Assembly (NCBI GenBank): GCA_001051155.2
Contig: JYIP02000001.1
Span: 186,001 to 250,000 of the forward strand
Direction of reading: 5' to 3'
DNA length: 64,000 bases
Origin: Chrysoporthe austroafricana
Lineage: Eukaryota > Ascomycota > Sordariomycetes > Diaporthales > Cryphonectriaceae
The position numbers and the translations under genes are program-made. Positions within the stretch are counted from its first letter, which is position 1. The number at the start of each line of letters is the position of its first letter. Under the pieces are notes generated by a model that saw only the letters and a list, made by a program, of their open reading frames with translations, searched no databases and had not been told where the DNA came from. Of the stretch, positions 34,338-45,270 are shown in pieces.

Positions 34338-37230
34338 ATGGCCAGCCGTCGTGATTTTCTGAGCCAGCCGGCCCCGGAGAACTACGTTGCCGGTATTGGT
34401 CGAGGTGCCGTCGGTTTCACTACGCGGTCCGATCTTGGTCCTGCGCGCGATGGGCCCAGCGAGGAGCAGATCTCATCAGCCATTAAGAAGCGTTCCGAGC
34501 AGCTTGGTCTCACCGAAGCAAAGGACGATGGCGGCGGCGGCGACAACGACGACGACGGACGCTACCAGGATCCTGATAACGAGGTCGGTCTATTTGCGGG
34601 CGGCATCTACGAGAAGGATGACGAGGAAGCGGATCGCATATGGAAAGAGGTAGATGAGAAGATGGCCAAGCGCCGCCAGAAGCAGAGGTTAGTCGGCCCC
34701 CTCTTCCCCGTCTTCTAGCCATCTCTCGGTACAACCCGAGTGTGTGCAGGTACAGAGTTCATCGTTTGTGATGATAGATGAGCAGAATACCGACGTGTCT
34801 GTCTCTACCTACAGGGAAGCCCGCGAGCGCGAAGAAATTGCCGAGTACGAGCGCAAAAACCCCAAGATCCAGCAGCAATTTGCCGACTTGAAGCGCGCCC
34901 TCGGGTCTGTCACCGATGATGAATGGGCCAACCTCCCGGACGTCAAGGACATGACCGGCAAGACGAAACGAGAACGGGAGGCCCGCCGCCAGAGATTCTA
35001 CGCCGTCCCTGATTCCGTCCTTGCAGCCGCCCGCGATGCCGGCGAGATGGGCACGACGGTCAATGATGATGGAGGTGCGGACGCCAAGGACGGTTCCATG
35101 ACGAACTTTGCCAAGATTGGTGCTGCGCAGAAGAAGGTTCTCGAAGCCAGGCTTGACCAGGCGTCTCAGAACAGTGGCACCGCTACCTCCGTCGGTACCT
35201 CGACGAGCGTGGACCCGAAAGGATATCTCACGTCCATGGCCAAGGCTGGCGAGATACCAGAGGTTAGCGTAGGGGATGTGGACTTCGCGCGCAAACTGCT
35301 GAAGTCAGCATACGAGTCCAATCCGCTGCATCCGCCGGCCTGGATCGCAGCGGCCAGGGTCGAGGAGCTGGCTGGGAAGGTTGTGACAGCACGATCTCTT
35401 ATCGCGAAGGGTTGCGCGAAGAACCCCAAGTCGGAGGACTTGTGGCTCGAAAATATCAGGTTAAACGAGAACCGGAATGCCAAGGTCATTGCGGCAGAGG
35501 CCATCAAGGCGAACAACAAGTCCGTGCGGCTTTGGGTTGAAGCAATGAAACTAGAATCGGATCCTCGGTCAAAGAAGAAAGTAATCCGACAAGCGCTGCT
35601 CTACATACCAAAGAGCGAAATGTTGTGGAAGGAAGCAATCAATCTTGAAGAGGATCCAGCAGATGCGCGCCTTCTCCTGGCTAAGGCGGTGGAGGAGATC
35701 CCGAACAGCGTCGAGCTGTGGCTCGCCCTGGCACACCTGGAGACGCCAGCCAACGCACAGAAGATCATACAAAAGGCACAGAGGGCGAATCCGCAGAGTC
35801 ACGAGATCTGGATCGCGGGTGCACGCCTTGTGGAGCAGATGGGCCAAACCAAGATCAACATGATGAAGCGTGCCGTCGTCGCACTGGCCAAAGAGTCCGC
35901 TATGCCGAAACGCGAAGAATGGATCACGGAAGCGGAGAAATGCGAGGCGGAGGGCGCGGTTATAACATGCGCAAATATCATACAGGAGACACTCGGCTGG
36001 GGCCTAGATGAAGATGACGACCGGAAGGACACCTGGATGGAGGACGCTAAGACGAGCATTGCGCGCGGGAGATATGAGACAGCACGTGCAATTTATGCCT
36101 ACGCCCTGCGTGTGTTCCCCACGAGCAAAACAGTCTGGCTGGCAGCGGTGGATCTTGAGCGGAACCATGGAACTAAAGATGCCTTGTGGAATGTCCTCAA
36201 GAAAGCCACAGAGGCATGTCCGCACTCAGAGACCCTTTGGCTGATGCGTGCCAAGGAAAAGTTGCTGGCTGGCGAGCTCGACGAGGCACGGAAGGTTCTC
36301 GGCGAGGCGTTCCAGCAGAATCCAAACAACGAGGAGATCTGGTTGGCAGCCGTCAAACTCGAAGCGGACCACGGCTTCAACGACCAGGCACGGGAGCTGC
36401 TAAAGACAGCGAGACAGCAAGCCCCCACAGACCGAGTCTTTATGCGTAGCGTGGTCTTCGAGCGGCAGCAGCGCAACAACGATGCCGCCCTCGAGCTCGT
36501 CGGCGACGCGCTGCAGCTGTTCCCGGCCTCACCCAAGCTGCACATGCTCAAGGGCCAGATCTACGAAGACATGAACGAGGTCCCTCAAGCCCGACAGGCC
36601 TACAGTATCGGCGTCAAGGCCTGCCCCAGGAGCATATCCCTGTGGATTCTCTACTCCCGACTTGAGGAGAAGGCCGGCGCGACCGTCAAGGCACGCAGCG
36701 TCCTCGACCGCGCGCGCACTGCCGTCCCCAAGTCCCCCGAGCTGTGGTGCGAGCTCATCCGCGTCGAGAGACGGGCCGGCAACACATCACAGGCTAAGAA
36801 TCTCATGGCGTCGGCGCTCAAAGAGATGCCCAAGAGCGGACTGCTGTGGAGCGAGCGTATCTGGTACCTGGAGCCCCGCACGCAGCGGAAGCCGCTGGCG
36901 CTGCAGGCCATCAAGGAGGTCGAGAACGACCCGATCCTGTTCGTGGCGGTCGCGCGGATCTTCTGGGGTGAGAGGAAGTTGGACCGTGCACAGAGCTGGT
37001 TTGAGAAGGCCATCGTGCTCGACGGGGACGTAGGTGACTCATGGGCCTGGTATTACAAATTCCTGCTGCAGCACGGCACGGAGGAGAAGCGCGAGGAGGT
37101 CATCTCCAAGTGCGTCTCGAACGACCCACGCCACGGCGAGTACTGGCAGCCGATCGCGAAGGACCCTGCACGGTGGAGATGTTCTGTCGAGGACAACCTG
37201 AAGCATGTGGCTGCATCGCTGCCAAACTAG
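34338..37230 (+). CDS. PRP6: Pre-mRNA splicing factor PRP6 (S. pombe Prp1 type)
   Basis: U4/U6.U5 tri-snRNP protein that bridges U5 and U4/U6. Two exons (34338-34687, 34815-37230) join across AGG into 921 residues. The start MASRRDFLSQPAPENYVAGIGRG is the conserved PRP1_N domain; FTTRSDLGPARDGP and the DNEVGLFAGGIYEKDDEEAD block follow. The second exon continues with the EAREREE region and then a long solenoid of HAT/TPR repeats to the C-terminus (recurrent SELWCELI, PKSEMLWKEAI, EEIWLAAVKLE). Length matches the usual 900-940 residues. The intron at 34688-34814 is well supported because it restores the RREARERE helix. A core housekeeping gene with no sign of damage. Confidence 0.96.
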
Positions 37231-37526
37231 GCAATGACTACGTCTTGATACGTATCGCGCGTGGTGACGTATCGGGCAACGGGGAGACCGTCGTGGTGAA
37301 GAATCCATATCACAGGAGGGAGCTCATGCACAGGACACGTAAAATCAGGAAGCTCGAGGGATGGGAGGATGCTTGCCCTATAAAGTTATATAAAAGTTCA
37401 ATATCCGCAAACCTGCCATGATGATCGTCCCTTGCCCATTGTCGCAGAAAGAAGAAGCCGTAGAAAACAAAAACGCCGTCGAACTATCGTGACACGTTAT
37501 GCTAGCCTGATGAGGGCCGCCCCCTA

Positions 37527-38198
37527 TTACTTTCCACCGAACCAGCTCGAGACTCCCGACTTGGCCTTGGAGGCGCTTTCCTCGACCTTCTTGTCGAACT
37601 CGTCGACCTTCTTCAGAGTGGCCGCCTTTGCGTCCTTCGCGTAGGCCTCAGCGTTGGCTTGTGCCTTCGACAACTCGGCTTGCGACTTGCCGAGCTGGGA
37701 GGCGGGCAGCGCTCGTGTCAGTCCTCGCTAATCCACTCGCCACGTACCCGGCTGCTCAACGGGATGGAACATGGAGGGGAGAGCAAGAGGCTGGAGGACA
37801 GCTACTCACAGCTGAGTCGAACTTGGCGCCGGCCTTCTGGCCCAGTGCTTCGGCCTCCTTCTCGGCCTGCTGGCCGCGGCCGGGAATGTCGCCTTTGACC
37901 TTTGCGGAGGCTTTGTGGACGTCGGCTGCGTTTTGGGCTGGGTCAGCGAGGGCGGGCGTGCATGCGGAGGCAGGCTGTACTCAGCCCAGGAGCCTCGGAT
38001 CAATTGGAGATGTCGATGTCGAGGAACAGGAGGTGCCGGGGGTCAGTGAGGGGCGGAGGGGAGGGGAACTGGCTAGCTCAGCTTACCCTCAAAGTTCTTC
38101 TCAGCCACCTTGGCGTTGCCGCCAGCTCCGTAGAGGTAGTAGCCGACGCCGCCGGCAGCGGCGAGACCGAGTACGAGAGGTGTGCGGGAGCGCGACAT
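37527..38198 (-). CDS. Small membrane-anchored helical protein (calcofluor-hypersensitive-like)
   Basis: Three exons on the minus strand (38198-38087, 37925-37810, 37694-37527) join in phase into 131 residues. An N-terminal hydrophobic glycine-rich segment (PLVLGLAAAGGVGYYLYGAG, residues 7-26) looks like a single membrane anchor. The rest is a charged Ala/Lys/Glu-rich amphipathic helix (KASAKVKGD, QQAEKEAEALGQ, AQANAEAYAKDAK) ending in SSWFGGK. The layout resembles fungal proteins annotated as calcofluor white hypersensitive protein, and LEA-like helices. Possibly mitochondrial or ER membrane; function unknown. Convergent with PRP6. Confidence 0.8.
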
Positions 38199-39484
38199 TG
38201 TGAGGCTGCGAAGATGGGTGTATGTGTGTTCGGATGATCGATTGCGTCTGCTGTGTAGAAGAACGAGATGTACTGAGGTGTTGAGGTGGAGATCTGGTCG
38301 AGGTTGTGTCACGAGATGGGGGGGGGGGCGCAGGGATAATATTGGCCGAGGTGCCGTTTCTTATAGCTGCCCCAGGAACCCTCTTCTCTCCCTTGCTCTT
38401 GTTCTTGTTCTCGTTCCGTGATCCTGGTTCGCGATGGCTACCTATAGTGCTCCGGTACTTACTATGGTAGAGGACTCAGTACGGCAGTATCGAAAAATGA
38501 CGTAGTCCCCCTGCTAGAGGAAGAAAGGTGCAGGTGCGGCGAGTGCAAGTGCATCCACAGTGGGCCCTCAGTGCTCATCCCCACCGTGACGATCGATCGC
38601 TCCCCACAGTGCTCCCATCCCGCGGTATCCTTGCTCTTTCACACCCTTATGTACAGGGGGGCGGCTGCTGGCTCTCCCGGCTATCGAGTACTGTTTTTTT
38701 TTTTTTAAACTTCTCTCTTCACGTACGTACTGATATGTTACTATACAGTCATGTAGTGTTGGCACCACCAGCTAGGATCTGGTGCACAGGTGCGACAGTG
38801 TAGCTCATGTCTCTCTTCTGGCTTGGAGTCTGCTGGGGGAGCGGCTGGCTGGTCAGGCCAGGCCAGGCCAGGCCCGGTTTTGGTGAGGAGCAAAACGGCC
38901 CTGTCTCGGGGGGCCAGCTTTCCCGTCTCAGGCTCAATTACATCACCACCTGCTGCAGCACCCGTTGTAACCAGCACACTTCTTCCCTGTCGTGCCTGTC
39001 CACCGGGATCAGGATCTGGCAGAGAGGTGTCATGTCTTCGTGATACAAGCTACTAGGTATGTAGATACGAACACCGCTTCTAGATGCTCCCCTACAATCT
39101 CCCTACACATGTTCATTCCGCCTGCCTGATCCCAACCTGATCGCAGAGACGGGTATAGGCTTTCAGCTGTGGCTGCATTCGTGACCCTGTCCGTGGTACG
39201 TGGTGTGGCTGCATCTCTTGCGGCCCCAGATATGGTGTCTTCTAACTGCCTTCGTCATGGTCTCGACACATGGCCGTGGGCCTCTGTCGTGGGCTGGTGG
39301 CCCATAAATCGATGGCCGACTGCTGCAGAGGTGTGAGGCTAATTCTGACCGACGCGTAGTGCGGTACAACTTCAACCCTCCTGCGCCCCCTGAGGCCTCA
39401 GGTTCTTAACCTGACCATTGTACCATCAGCACCCGTCCTAGTCCTCCTTCTCCTGGCCGCCATGTCCGAGGTGCCCCTCCTGCG
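38199..39484. other. Intergenic region with simple repeats
   Basis: Promoter region for two divergent genes. Holds a CCAGG-type tandem repeat near 38854-38875, a G run near 38319, a T run near 38694-38706 and a 14-bp palindrome CCTGAGGCCTCAGG at 39389-39402. No gene seen. Confidence 0.5.
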
Positions 39485-40964
39485 ATGCGAAAGATCTCCA
39501 CGGCAAGAAGCTCACGCAGAGCCCCAGCCCTCAAGGACAGCGACTATGACCACGAGATAAACCTCGTCGACCACGCGGCTGGGGCTACCACCCCTCGCCC
39601 ACTGTCTCCAGAGCCTCCGGGTCCTCCAGGGCGGACGGACAATGCTGATGCTGCACCCCAGATCGCAGAGACCCCGAAAAGTCAGGTCCTACACACGACC
39701 GCCGTGTCCACCACGCCCGAACCCGAGCCGGGTCCTTCTTCACATCGCAGGGGCCGTTCAACCCCCCTCGCCGGTGCTTCACGCGGCAGGGCTGACAGCG
39801 CCAGTACCTCAGTGACGTCCAGAGAGTCAGAGGGCTCGCCCAAGCGCTCTTCCGCACGCCGGCGCTCGAGAAAGGGGCCTACCATACCCAGGGTCGAGGT
39901 CAACGGTAGGTCGCTCCCCGAGGCCCTATGCTCCAAGTTATTCATGTGTCTGATGGCGAGCAGCGGCCACACCGTCAACCGATCCGAGCCATCCTATCCC
40001 GAACGAGAGCCCTCGCGACAGGGTTATCGCTGAGACCGCCATTGATGTCTTGTATGAAAATCAAAGAGGCGGCTTTCTCTGCGGCATTCCCTTATTCTCG
40101 CCCAGGGCCTTGGGACAGCTCGACCCTCCTGCCTGGACTAATGTTGCCCACAAACCGAGCCCGACCAATATCCACACCGCGCAGGTCCCGGATCCGAGCT
40201 GGGTGTGGGCATGGCCCGAGTGGCATGTCAACAAGGACGTAGGGGTCGATGAAGATGGCTGGGAGTATTCCTTCATGTTTGCCAAGACCTTCTCGTGGCA
40301 CCCTTCCAAGTGGTACAACTCCTTTGTCCGTCGCCGAGCGTGGATCAGAAAACGGATCAGGAGGGACCCGGAATCCAACGACCCTCACATGCTGAACACG
40401 GAATACTTCACGGTGCGCCCCAGCATGGATACGGTCAGGACAGGTAGCAAGGCTAGCAGCCGCCACAGCAGGGCCAGCATGAGCATTTCCTCCTGGGTAC
40501 TTGAGAAGGCGGACATCCAAGACGTCGAGACTCTCATGTCCATCTTGAGCCGGGCCAGGATCGACCGTGAGAAGGTCGAGGCCGTCGAGAACTTCTTGGA
40601 GCATGGCGAGGAGGAGTTAGTTCATCTTCAGCGCAAGATGCACGAAATCATGGCCAGCTTTGTCTTCCAGGCCTCGAGGAGGGTGCTACTGTCCAAACTG
40701 AACGAACTGTTCGAAACAACGCAGAAGGAACTGAAGGAGAATGACACGGGCAGACTGCAACGCAGATCTAATAATTTGAGGGCAGCGATACAACATGCAG
40801 ACGAGGAGGTACAGACGCTCGAATACTGGAGCGACGTCAGGAAGCTGGTCAAGCGGGGAGAGACAAATACGGCCACAGACGAGTGCAGAGGATGGGACCA
40901 GAGCTGGGAGGGTGTGGACAACAGCGGCCCTGCCATGCCCGGCTCGCGCAAAGGCGACATCTAG
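39485..40964 (+). CDS. Dysferlin-domain (DysF) protein, Mug65/peroxin-like
   Basis: Two exons (39485-39905, 39964-40964) join in phase into 473 residues. Residues 1-140 are Pro/Ser-rich and disordered (DYDHEINLVDH near the start). The DysF region spans about residues 160-270: VLYENQRGGFLCGIPLFS, LDPPAWTN, then PSWVWAWPEWHVN and DGWEYSFMFAKTFSWHPSKW, followed by basic RRRAWIRKRIRR. This is the inner DysF arrangement seen in Spo73, Mug65 and Pex30-family proteins, which bind phospholipid membranes. The C-terminal 190 residues are helical, including a long coiled region rich in Glu/Leu. No transmembrane helices were seen, unlike Pex30. The intron acceptor is ambiguous by one codon (39960 or 39963). 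Confidence 0.82.
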
Positions 40965-41576
40965 AAAGTGGATAAGCAGCAGCATAAATACCCCAAAATT
41001 GGATATTATTTGCACATGCATGGTTTAAAATGTCCCCCAGGCTTGCCAGAGAAATGTAGCGAGCGCTGAAGTGAGGACAGAAAAAGGAAAAGAAAAGAAG
41101 GATGGTTCTCCTCCCCCCCTGCAGTATATCAGTGCCGCATGCCATCAGTTAATGAGGTATACTAGAGTCACGGCTAGCATGACAACACTAGGTACTAATT
41201 CTTTTCCTCCCAAACCTCAACTTGGTTCCAGAAACTGCTGGGAGATATGTTCGTAATGGCAGCCTACCCCAGCCCCCCGGGGGGGGTTGACTCGTACCGG
41301 TGCTAACTAGCGTGCCTACAGTAGCTAGCTGCCTAGCAGTGCGTAGTACGTCCGTACTCGCTACTGTACGGTAAACCGTAGTTATCGATAAGCCAAGTCC
41401 CAGGTTCAACGCCAAAAACTTTCCTTCGAACTTGAAATGCTCCAAACGTCGCGCCTTCGATTTCGACTTTCCCGTCACTCTCTATTTGGGTGAAACTGGA
41501 GCGGCCTGCGCCCCTTGTCGATCGGACCTGGCGAATTGCACAGCCTGCTGGATACAGAATGATCTTTTCATAGCAA
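40965..41576. other. Intergenic region, likely promoter
   Basis: 612 bp between two genes in the same direction. A short GC-rich patch with a G run near 41279-41286 and many TAG/CTA-type short palindromes are seen; nothing else. Confidence 0.4.
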
Positions 41577-44486
41577 ATGTCCCTAGGGATCATTGCAAGA
41601 TGGAGGGTGCGACCTCTGCGGCCGGGTGCCTCGATTCCCGGGGAGGCTCTCTTCATCCGAGCAAGATCACGACCCCGATCAGTCTTTTCCTACTCGACCG
41701 TCACAGAAGTTCCCGGGCTACCTGAACATTATTCGCGAAGACAACGATCGATAAATAATGGAACCGGCGCCAAGGTGTCTCGGCGTCCAGAAAGCCCAAA
41801 GAAATCAGAGGATTGGGCTGTTTCACCGGAAGAGATGGGAGCACTCGTCATAGAGACCCCTAGGGCTAAGAGCCGAGCTGAATCAGAGGCTCTAAACTCC
41901 TCGGAAGAGCTTCTAAAAATGGAGGCGGCCCTGGAACGGAGCCACTTTGTCAGCTCCGTGTTTGTCAAGCGGCCCAGAAACTTGCGACACCGCGTGGAAG
42001 CACGCGAGAGCTGGAGGGAGCACCACAAGACTATCTCGGCTCAGGTCTACCACGAGAGGAATCGAAGGAACCAGGACGCTCGCCCTGCAGACTGGCGTAA
42101 GGTGCTCACAATGATGGCCCAAAATACACCAGAACAGTCGCTGCAGTGGATCGAGGACGGTATGAAGATCGACGTTCCGAAAGAGACCTTAACTGCCATC
42201 CTGGACGATGTCGGTGACGACAAGATCGGTGCAATCAGGCGCAGAACAGGCGCTGCTATCAAGGTCGCCCGAGACGAGTCAACTTTGTTGTTGTCAGGTT
42301 CTCGACAGGCAATCAACACGGCAACCCATGAGTTCAGGAGGATTGCTGAAACTATCACAATCACGCGCCTCTACTCCCCTCTAGGTCCTGGAGAGGCGAA
42401 GACGGAACAGTTGAGCGAAGACAATCTCTTCTTCGAGCCGCCGCTATCCAGAGAGGAGGGTGCACACTCCGGTCGTCGCAGAATCACCGATCACATCGAC
42501 AACACTCCCATACCGTTAACCTGGACACCCGAGGCCCTGGAGCGCTATGTGGCTGAACTCGTTGATTCTGTGGTTTTCCCCCACCTGCATTCTCCACTGT
42601 ATATGCCGCTGAAGGGAGTGCGGTTGTTGGATCATGAGCGAGCTACTGCTAGGCGCCTCAAACGCATCTTCCATAATGTTCCGGCACAGAAGATGGCTTC
42701 ATGCTCGGCCTTGAAGCTTGCGCTTTCGTTCATGTGCGAAAAGGGTGACAAATTCCTACCCGAAGCCCGGACGCTCTTTGTAGTCATGGACCGGCGCGGG
42801 CTCAAGATAGACGTGGACGTTTTCAATATTCTACTGAAGGCGACAGTCAAGACGCGCAACTTGCGCAAGTTCCAACAGACCTTGGGATTGATGACTCGTC
42901 GAGGCCATGCACCAAACCTCGATACGTGGCTCCTATTTCTGCGCATGTTCGAGTCGATCGAGGTCAGATCTTACATCCTGCAGGCCATGCATAACAAGAA
43001 CATATTGGCAACTCCCGAAGCTATTCAACGCGTGGCCACGGAGATGGCCTCCATGGATGCCGAACACGCCATCATCCAAGGGAAAAGCCTTGCGACCTAC
43101 CTTTCAGAGCAGGGGAAGCGCTATGGTGCTGACTGGCTCACGCGCGACGCGGCAGATCAAGTTATCGACGTGCTCGCCGGCCATGCCCGCTTTGATGATG
43201 CTTGCAACATTCTGGACTTCCTGGGCGAGCGCTACTGCCAGATTCCCGTCGTCCAGGTCCAGGAACGTATGGCCGTCCACCCTCACGCCACTAGCTTCAT
43301 CAATATATTGTCACATGCTAGAAACAGGGGAAAGATGCCCCTAGCCGTCAATGTGGTGCGGAAGATGAAGACACCAGCCCTCGCCAGGCAGCCCAATGCG
43401 GCCATGCTACACCTCTTGTTCGAGATTGCCTGGAAGAGCCGCCTGCGCACAAGCATCGTTGTCATCTGGCGGTACGCCTCTCTCGCCCGGCTCACCTCAT
43501 GGCGCATGCGCGCGCGGGTAGCTATGCTACTAGATGGCAAGTTTGGCAGGAAAGGAGACGAGCTGACAGAGTCAGCGTATCGCCAGCTGGGCGGGGAGTC
43601 GCTTGCGCGGGAGCTTGTCGGTGGAGATAAGGCTCTGGCGAGAATCAGGGCCATCCTGCGGACGATCTGGGCCGCCGACTCCTTTCCTCGCGACGAGCTA
43701 GGTGTCCTTGCGGCGAAGTCTCTGCCCCTCGCCTTTGAGAATTTCGGCCCCGCAATCCCTCTAGGCACCGTGTTGTCTCAGTCGGTGCTGCTTGATTATT
43801 GGTGTCTTCGTGCAAAGAAGAGCGGACAGCTGAGGGACGTGTTACAGACCGCAAAGGCTAAGAATCTGCCATTGTGGAGGAGATTTCCACATGAGGAAAC
43901 TTGGGTCGATCTTGCGCCGCTTGAGCAAGTCAGCCCAATTACGATCAGACCTAATGATACGTGGGCGGATGAGTGGGACAGTGAGGGATGGAAAGTCCCC
44001 CCTAGAGTTTGGATCCCCGACAAAGATGGGCCTAGAGACGAGGCATCCGACCCCAATGAAGCTCAGGGGATATCTTCGAACCAGCCTACCGCTTCGGACG
44101 AGGTCGCCGAGGAGAAACAACAAGGTCTCGAGGGCCTATCTGTGCCTAGTAGTAGGAAGCTGTCTGACTATGCTCCCTCGAAGGGAAGTCCTGAGGGCAA
44201 AACGGACCCGAGTCATGAATCTACGGCTATAACACAGGAAATTATTGTGGAAAAGCACATGTCCATCATTAATCCGAGAATTTGGGCTGACGAATTGACT
44301 GACAACGTACCTGCTCTGGGCCAGGAGCACCAGACGGAGCTGCAAAAGCAGAACGAGGAGGCGATTCTAACTGCCCTGGATAAATTGAGGAAAGAGAAAC
44401 TGATGATTCGCTATGTCCAGTCCAGTGCTGACAATTTTGGAAACAAGGCCGTGGGAACAGGGAGCGGCACAGCAGACGAGATGTAG
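41577..44486 (+). CDS. Mitochondrial KH/PPR-like RNA-binding protein candidate
   Basis: Intronless gene of 969 residues. The N-terminus is rich in Arg and Ser and lacks acidic residues (MSLGIIARWRVRPLRPG, then RARSRPRSVFSYST), a classic mitochondrial presequence. Residues about 190-275 look like a KH fold (DDKIGAIRRRTGAAIKVAR, with hydrophobic strand LLLSG), suggesting RNA binding. Residues about 390-460 carry PPR-like helix pairs (VDVFNILLKATVKTRNLRK, APNLDTWLLFLRMF) and the helical organisation continues to about residue 780. The last 180 residues are acidic and less ordered. Architecture recalls fungal mitochondrial mRNA stability or translation factors, but the exact orthologue is not recognised. 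Second-start alternatives exist, but the presequence favours 41577. Confidence 0.75.
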   Translation: MSLGIIARWRVRPLRPGASIPGEALFIRARSRPRSVFSYSTVTEVPGLPEHYSRRQRSINNGTGAKVSRRPESPKKSEDWAVSPEEMGALVIETPRAKSRAESEALNSSEELLKMEAALERSHFVSSVFVKRPRNLRHRVEARESWREHHKTISAQVYHERNRRNQDARPADWRKVLTMMAQNTPEQSLQWIEDGMKIDVPKETLTAILDDVGDDKIGAIRRRTGAAIKVARDESTLLLSGSRQAINTATHEFRRIAETITITRLYSPLGPGEAKTEQLSEDNLFFEPPLSREEGAHSGRRRITDHIDNTPIPLTWTPEALERYVAELVDSVVFPHLHSPLYMPLKGVRLLDHERATARRLKRIFHNVPAQKMASCSALKLALSFMCEKGDKFLPEARTLFVVMDRRGLKIDVDVFNILLKATVKTRNLRKFQQTLGLMTRRGHAPNLDTWLLFLRMFESIEVRSYILQAMHNKNILATPEAIQRVATEMASMDAEHAIIQGKSLATYLSEQGKRYGADWLTRDAADQVIDVLAGHARFDDACNILDFLGERYCQIPVVQVQERMAVHPHATSFINILSHARNRGKMPLAVNVVRKMKTPALARQPNAAMLHLLFEIAWKSRLRTSIVVIWRYASLARLTSWRMRARVAMLLDGKFGRKGDELTESAYRQLGGESLARELVGGDKALARIRAILRTIWAADSFPRDELGVLAAKSLPLAFENFGPAIPLGTVLSQSVLLDYWCLRAKKSGQLRDVLQTAKAKNLPLWRRFPHEETWVDLAPLEQVSPITIRPNDTWADEWDSEGWKVPPRVWIPDKDGPRDEASDPNEAQGISSNQPTASDEVAEEKQQGLEGLSVPSSRKLSDYAPSKGSPEGKTDPSHESTAITQEIIVEKHMSIINPRIWADELTDNVPALGQEHQTELQKQNEEAILTALDKLRKEKLMIRYVQSSADNFGNKAVGTGSGTADEM

Positions 44487-44749
44487 GAAAGGGCAGTTGA
44501 GGGAGCAGACATCTTGGCCGGAAGCACAATCGAACGTCCGGTGGAGGGCAATGTCGTGGATAAGCTTGCGAAGAGCGCCCAGGAACAGGATGGGCATCAA
44601 GAGGCGAAAGAGGGACAACAAACCTAAATTACATTTCTACGTAAACATATATCAGTCCTGGAGTGCCTCGGGCCGGAGTTCTCGTTATCTTCTTACATGA
44701 GTGGTCAACATTCACGAGCCTCAAGGCTTTTCAGATCTTTCAGTGTTCC

Positions 44750-45270
44750 AAAGCCCGAAAACTACCGGAGCAGTTCAATCAACATGACCGTGCTATCATT
44801 GCTACCCACGAATACATACCGCAAGTCAAGGTTCAACATCGCGCCAGGATACGCCACATTACTATCAACGCAACATTTCGACTGCGGACAAGGCCCCGCC
44901 TGATTCTGTTGCGATCGCACCCGGAGTCAAGAGTCCAAGACAACACCACCGCATTCTCCTCTTCGGAGGTGGCCAGCCGATTCAACTCCACCAACAGATC
45001 CAACCTCCACGTATTGCAGGGAAATGTGGTCTCCCATATCGAAGACTGCGCCGAGTGGACCTCGTGCCTCTACCCACCGGCCTGAGAAGGGCACGGCATC
45101 GACCAAGAGCTATGAGTAACTTACGAATGCGCGCATGACGGTCAAGGCAAAACTCACCTCGCTCCACAGGACTGGCATGCTATATGCCCAAGAATACGAC
45201 GCAGAGTACCGAGGCGAAAGGCTCCGCCACGACCCCCAGAGTCTCATCAGCTCGGCCGTCATCCTAGTCA
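44750..45270 (-). pseudogene. Coding-like trace with internal stop (unknown)
   Basis: A first segment (ATG near 45270) encodes MTRMTAELMRLWGSWRSLSP and ends at a GTGAGT donor. After a roughly 48-nt gap an acceptor leads to LLVDAVPFSGRWVEARGPLG and GDHISLQYVEVGSVGG. The frame then meets TGA and continues in the same frame to RYVFVGSNDSTVMLIEL, which looks like a beta-propeller strand. No intron length restores the frame cleanly, so this is either a decayed gene, a gene with exons I have misplaced, or chance. Confidence 0.25.

Noticed and set aside
39360..39445. Possible tRNA on the minus strand (A-box-like TGGTACAATGGTC)
   Set aside because: The putative anticodon arm is a closed 14-bp palindrome with no loop of 7, the B box is poor and the acceptor ends do not pair.
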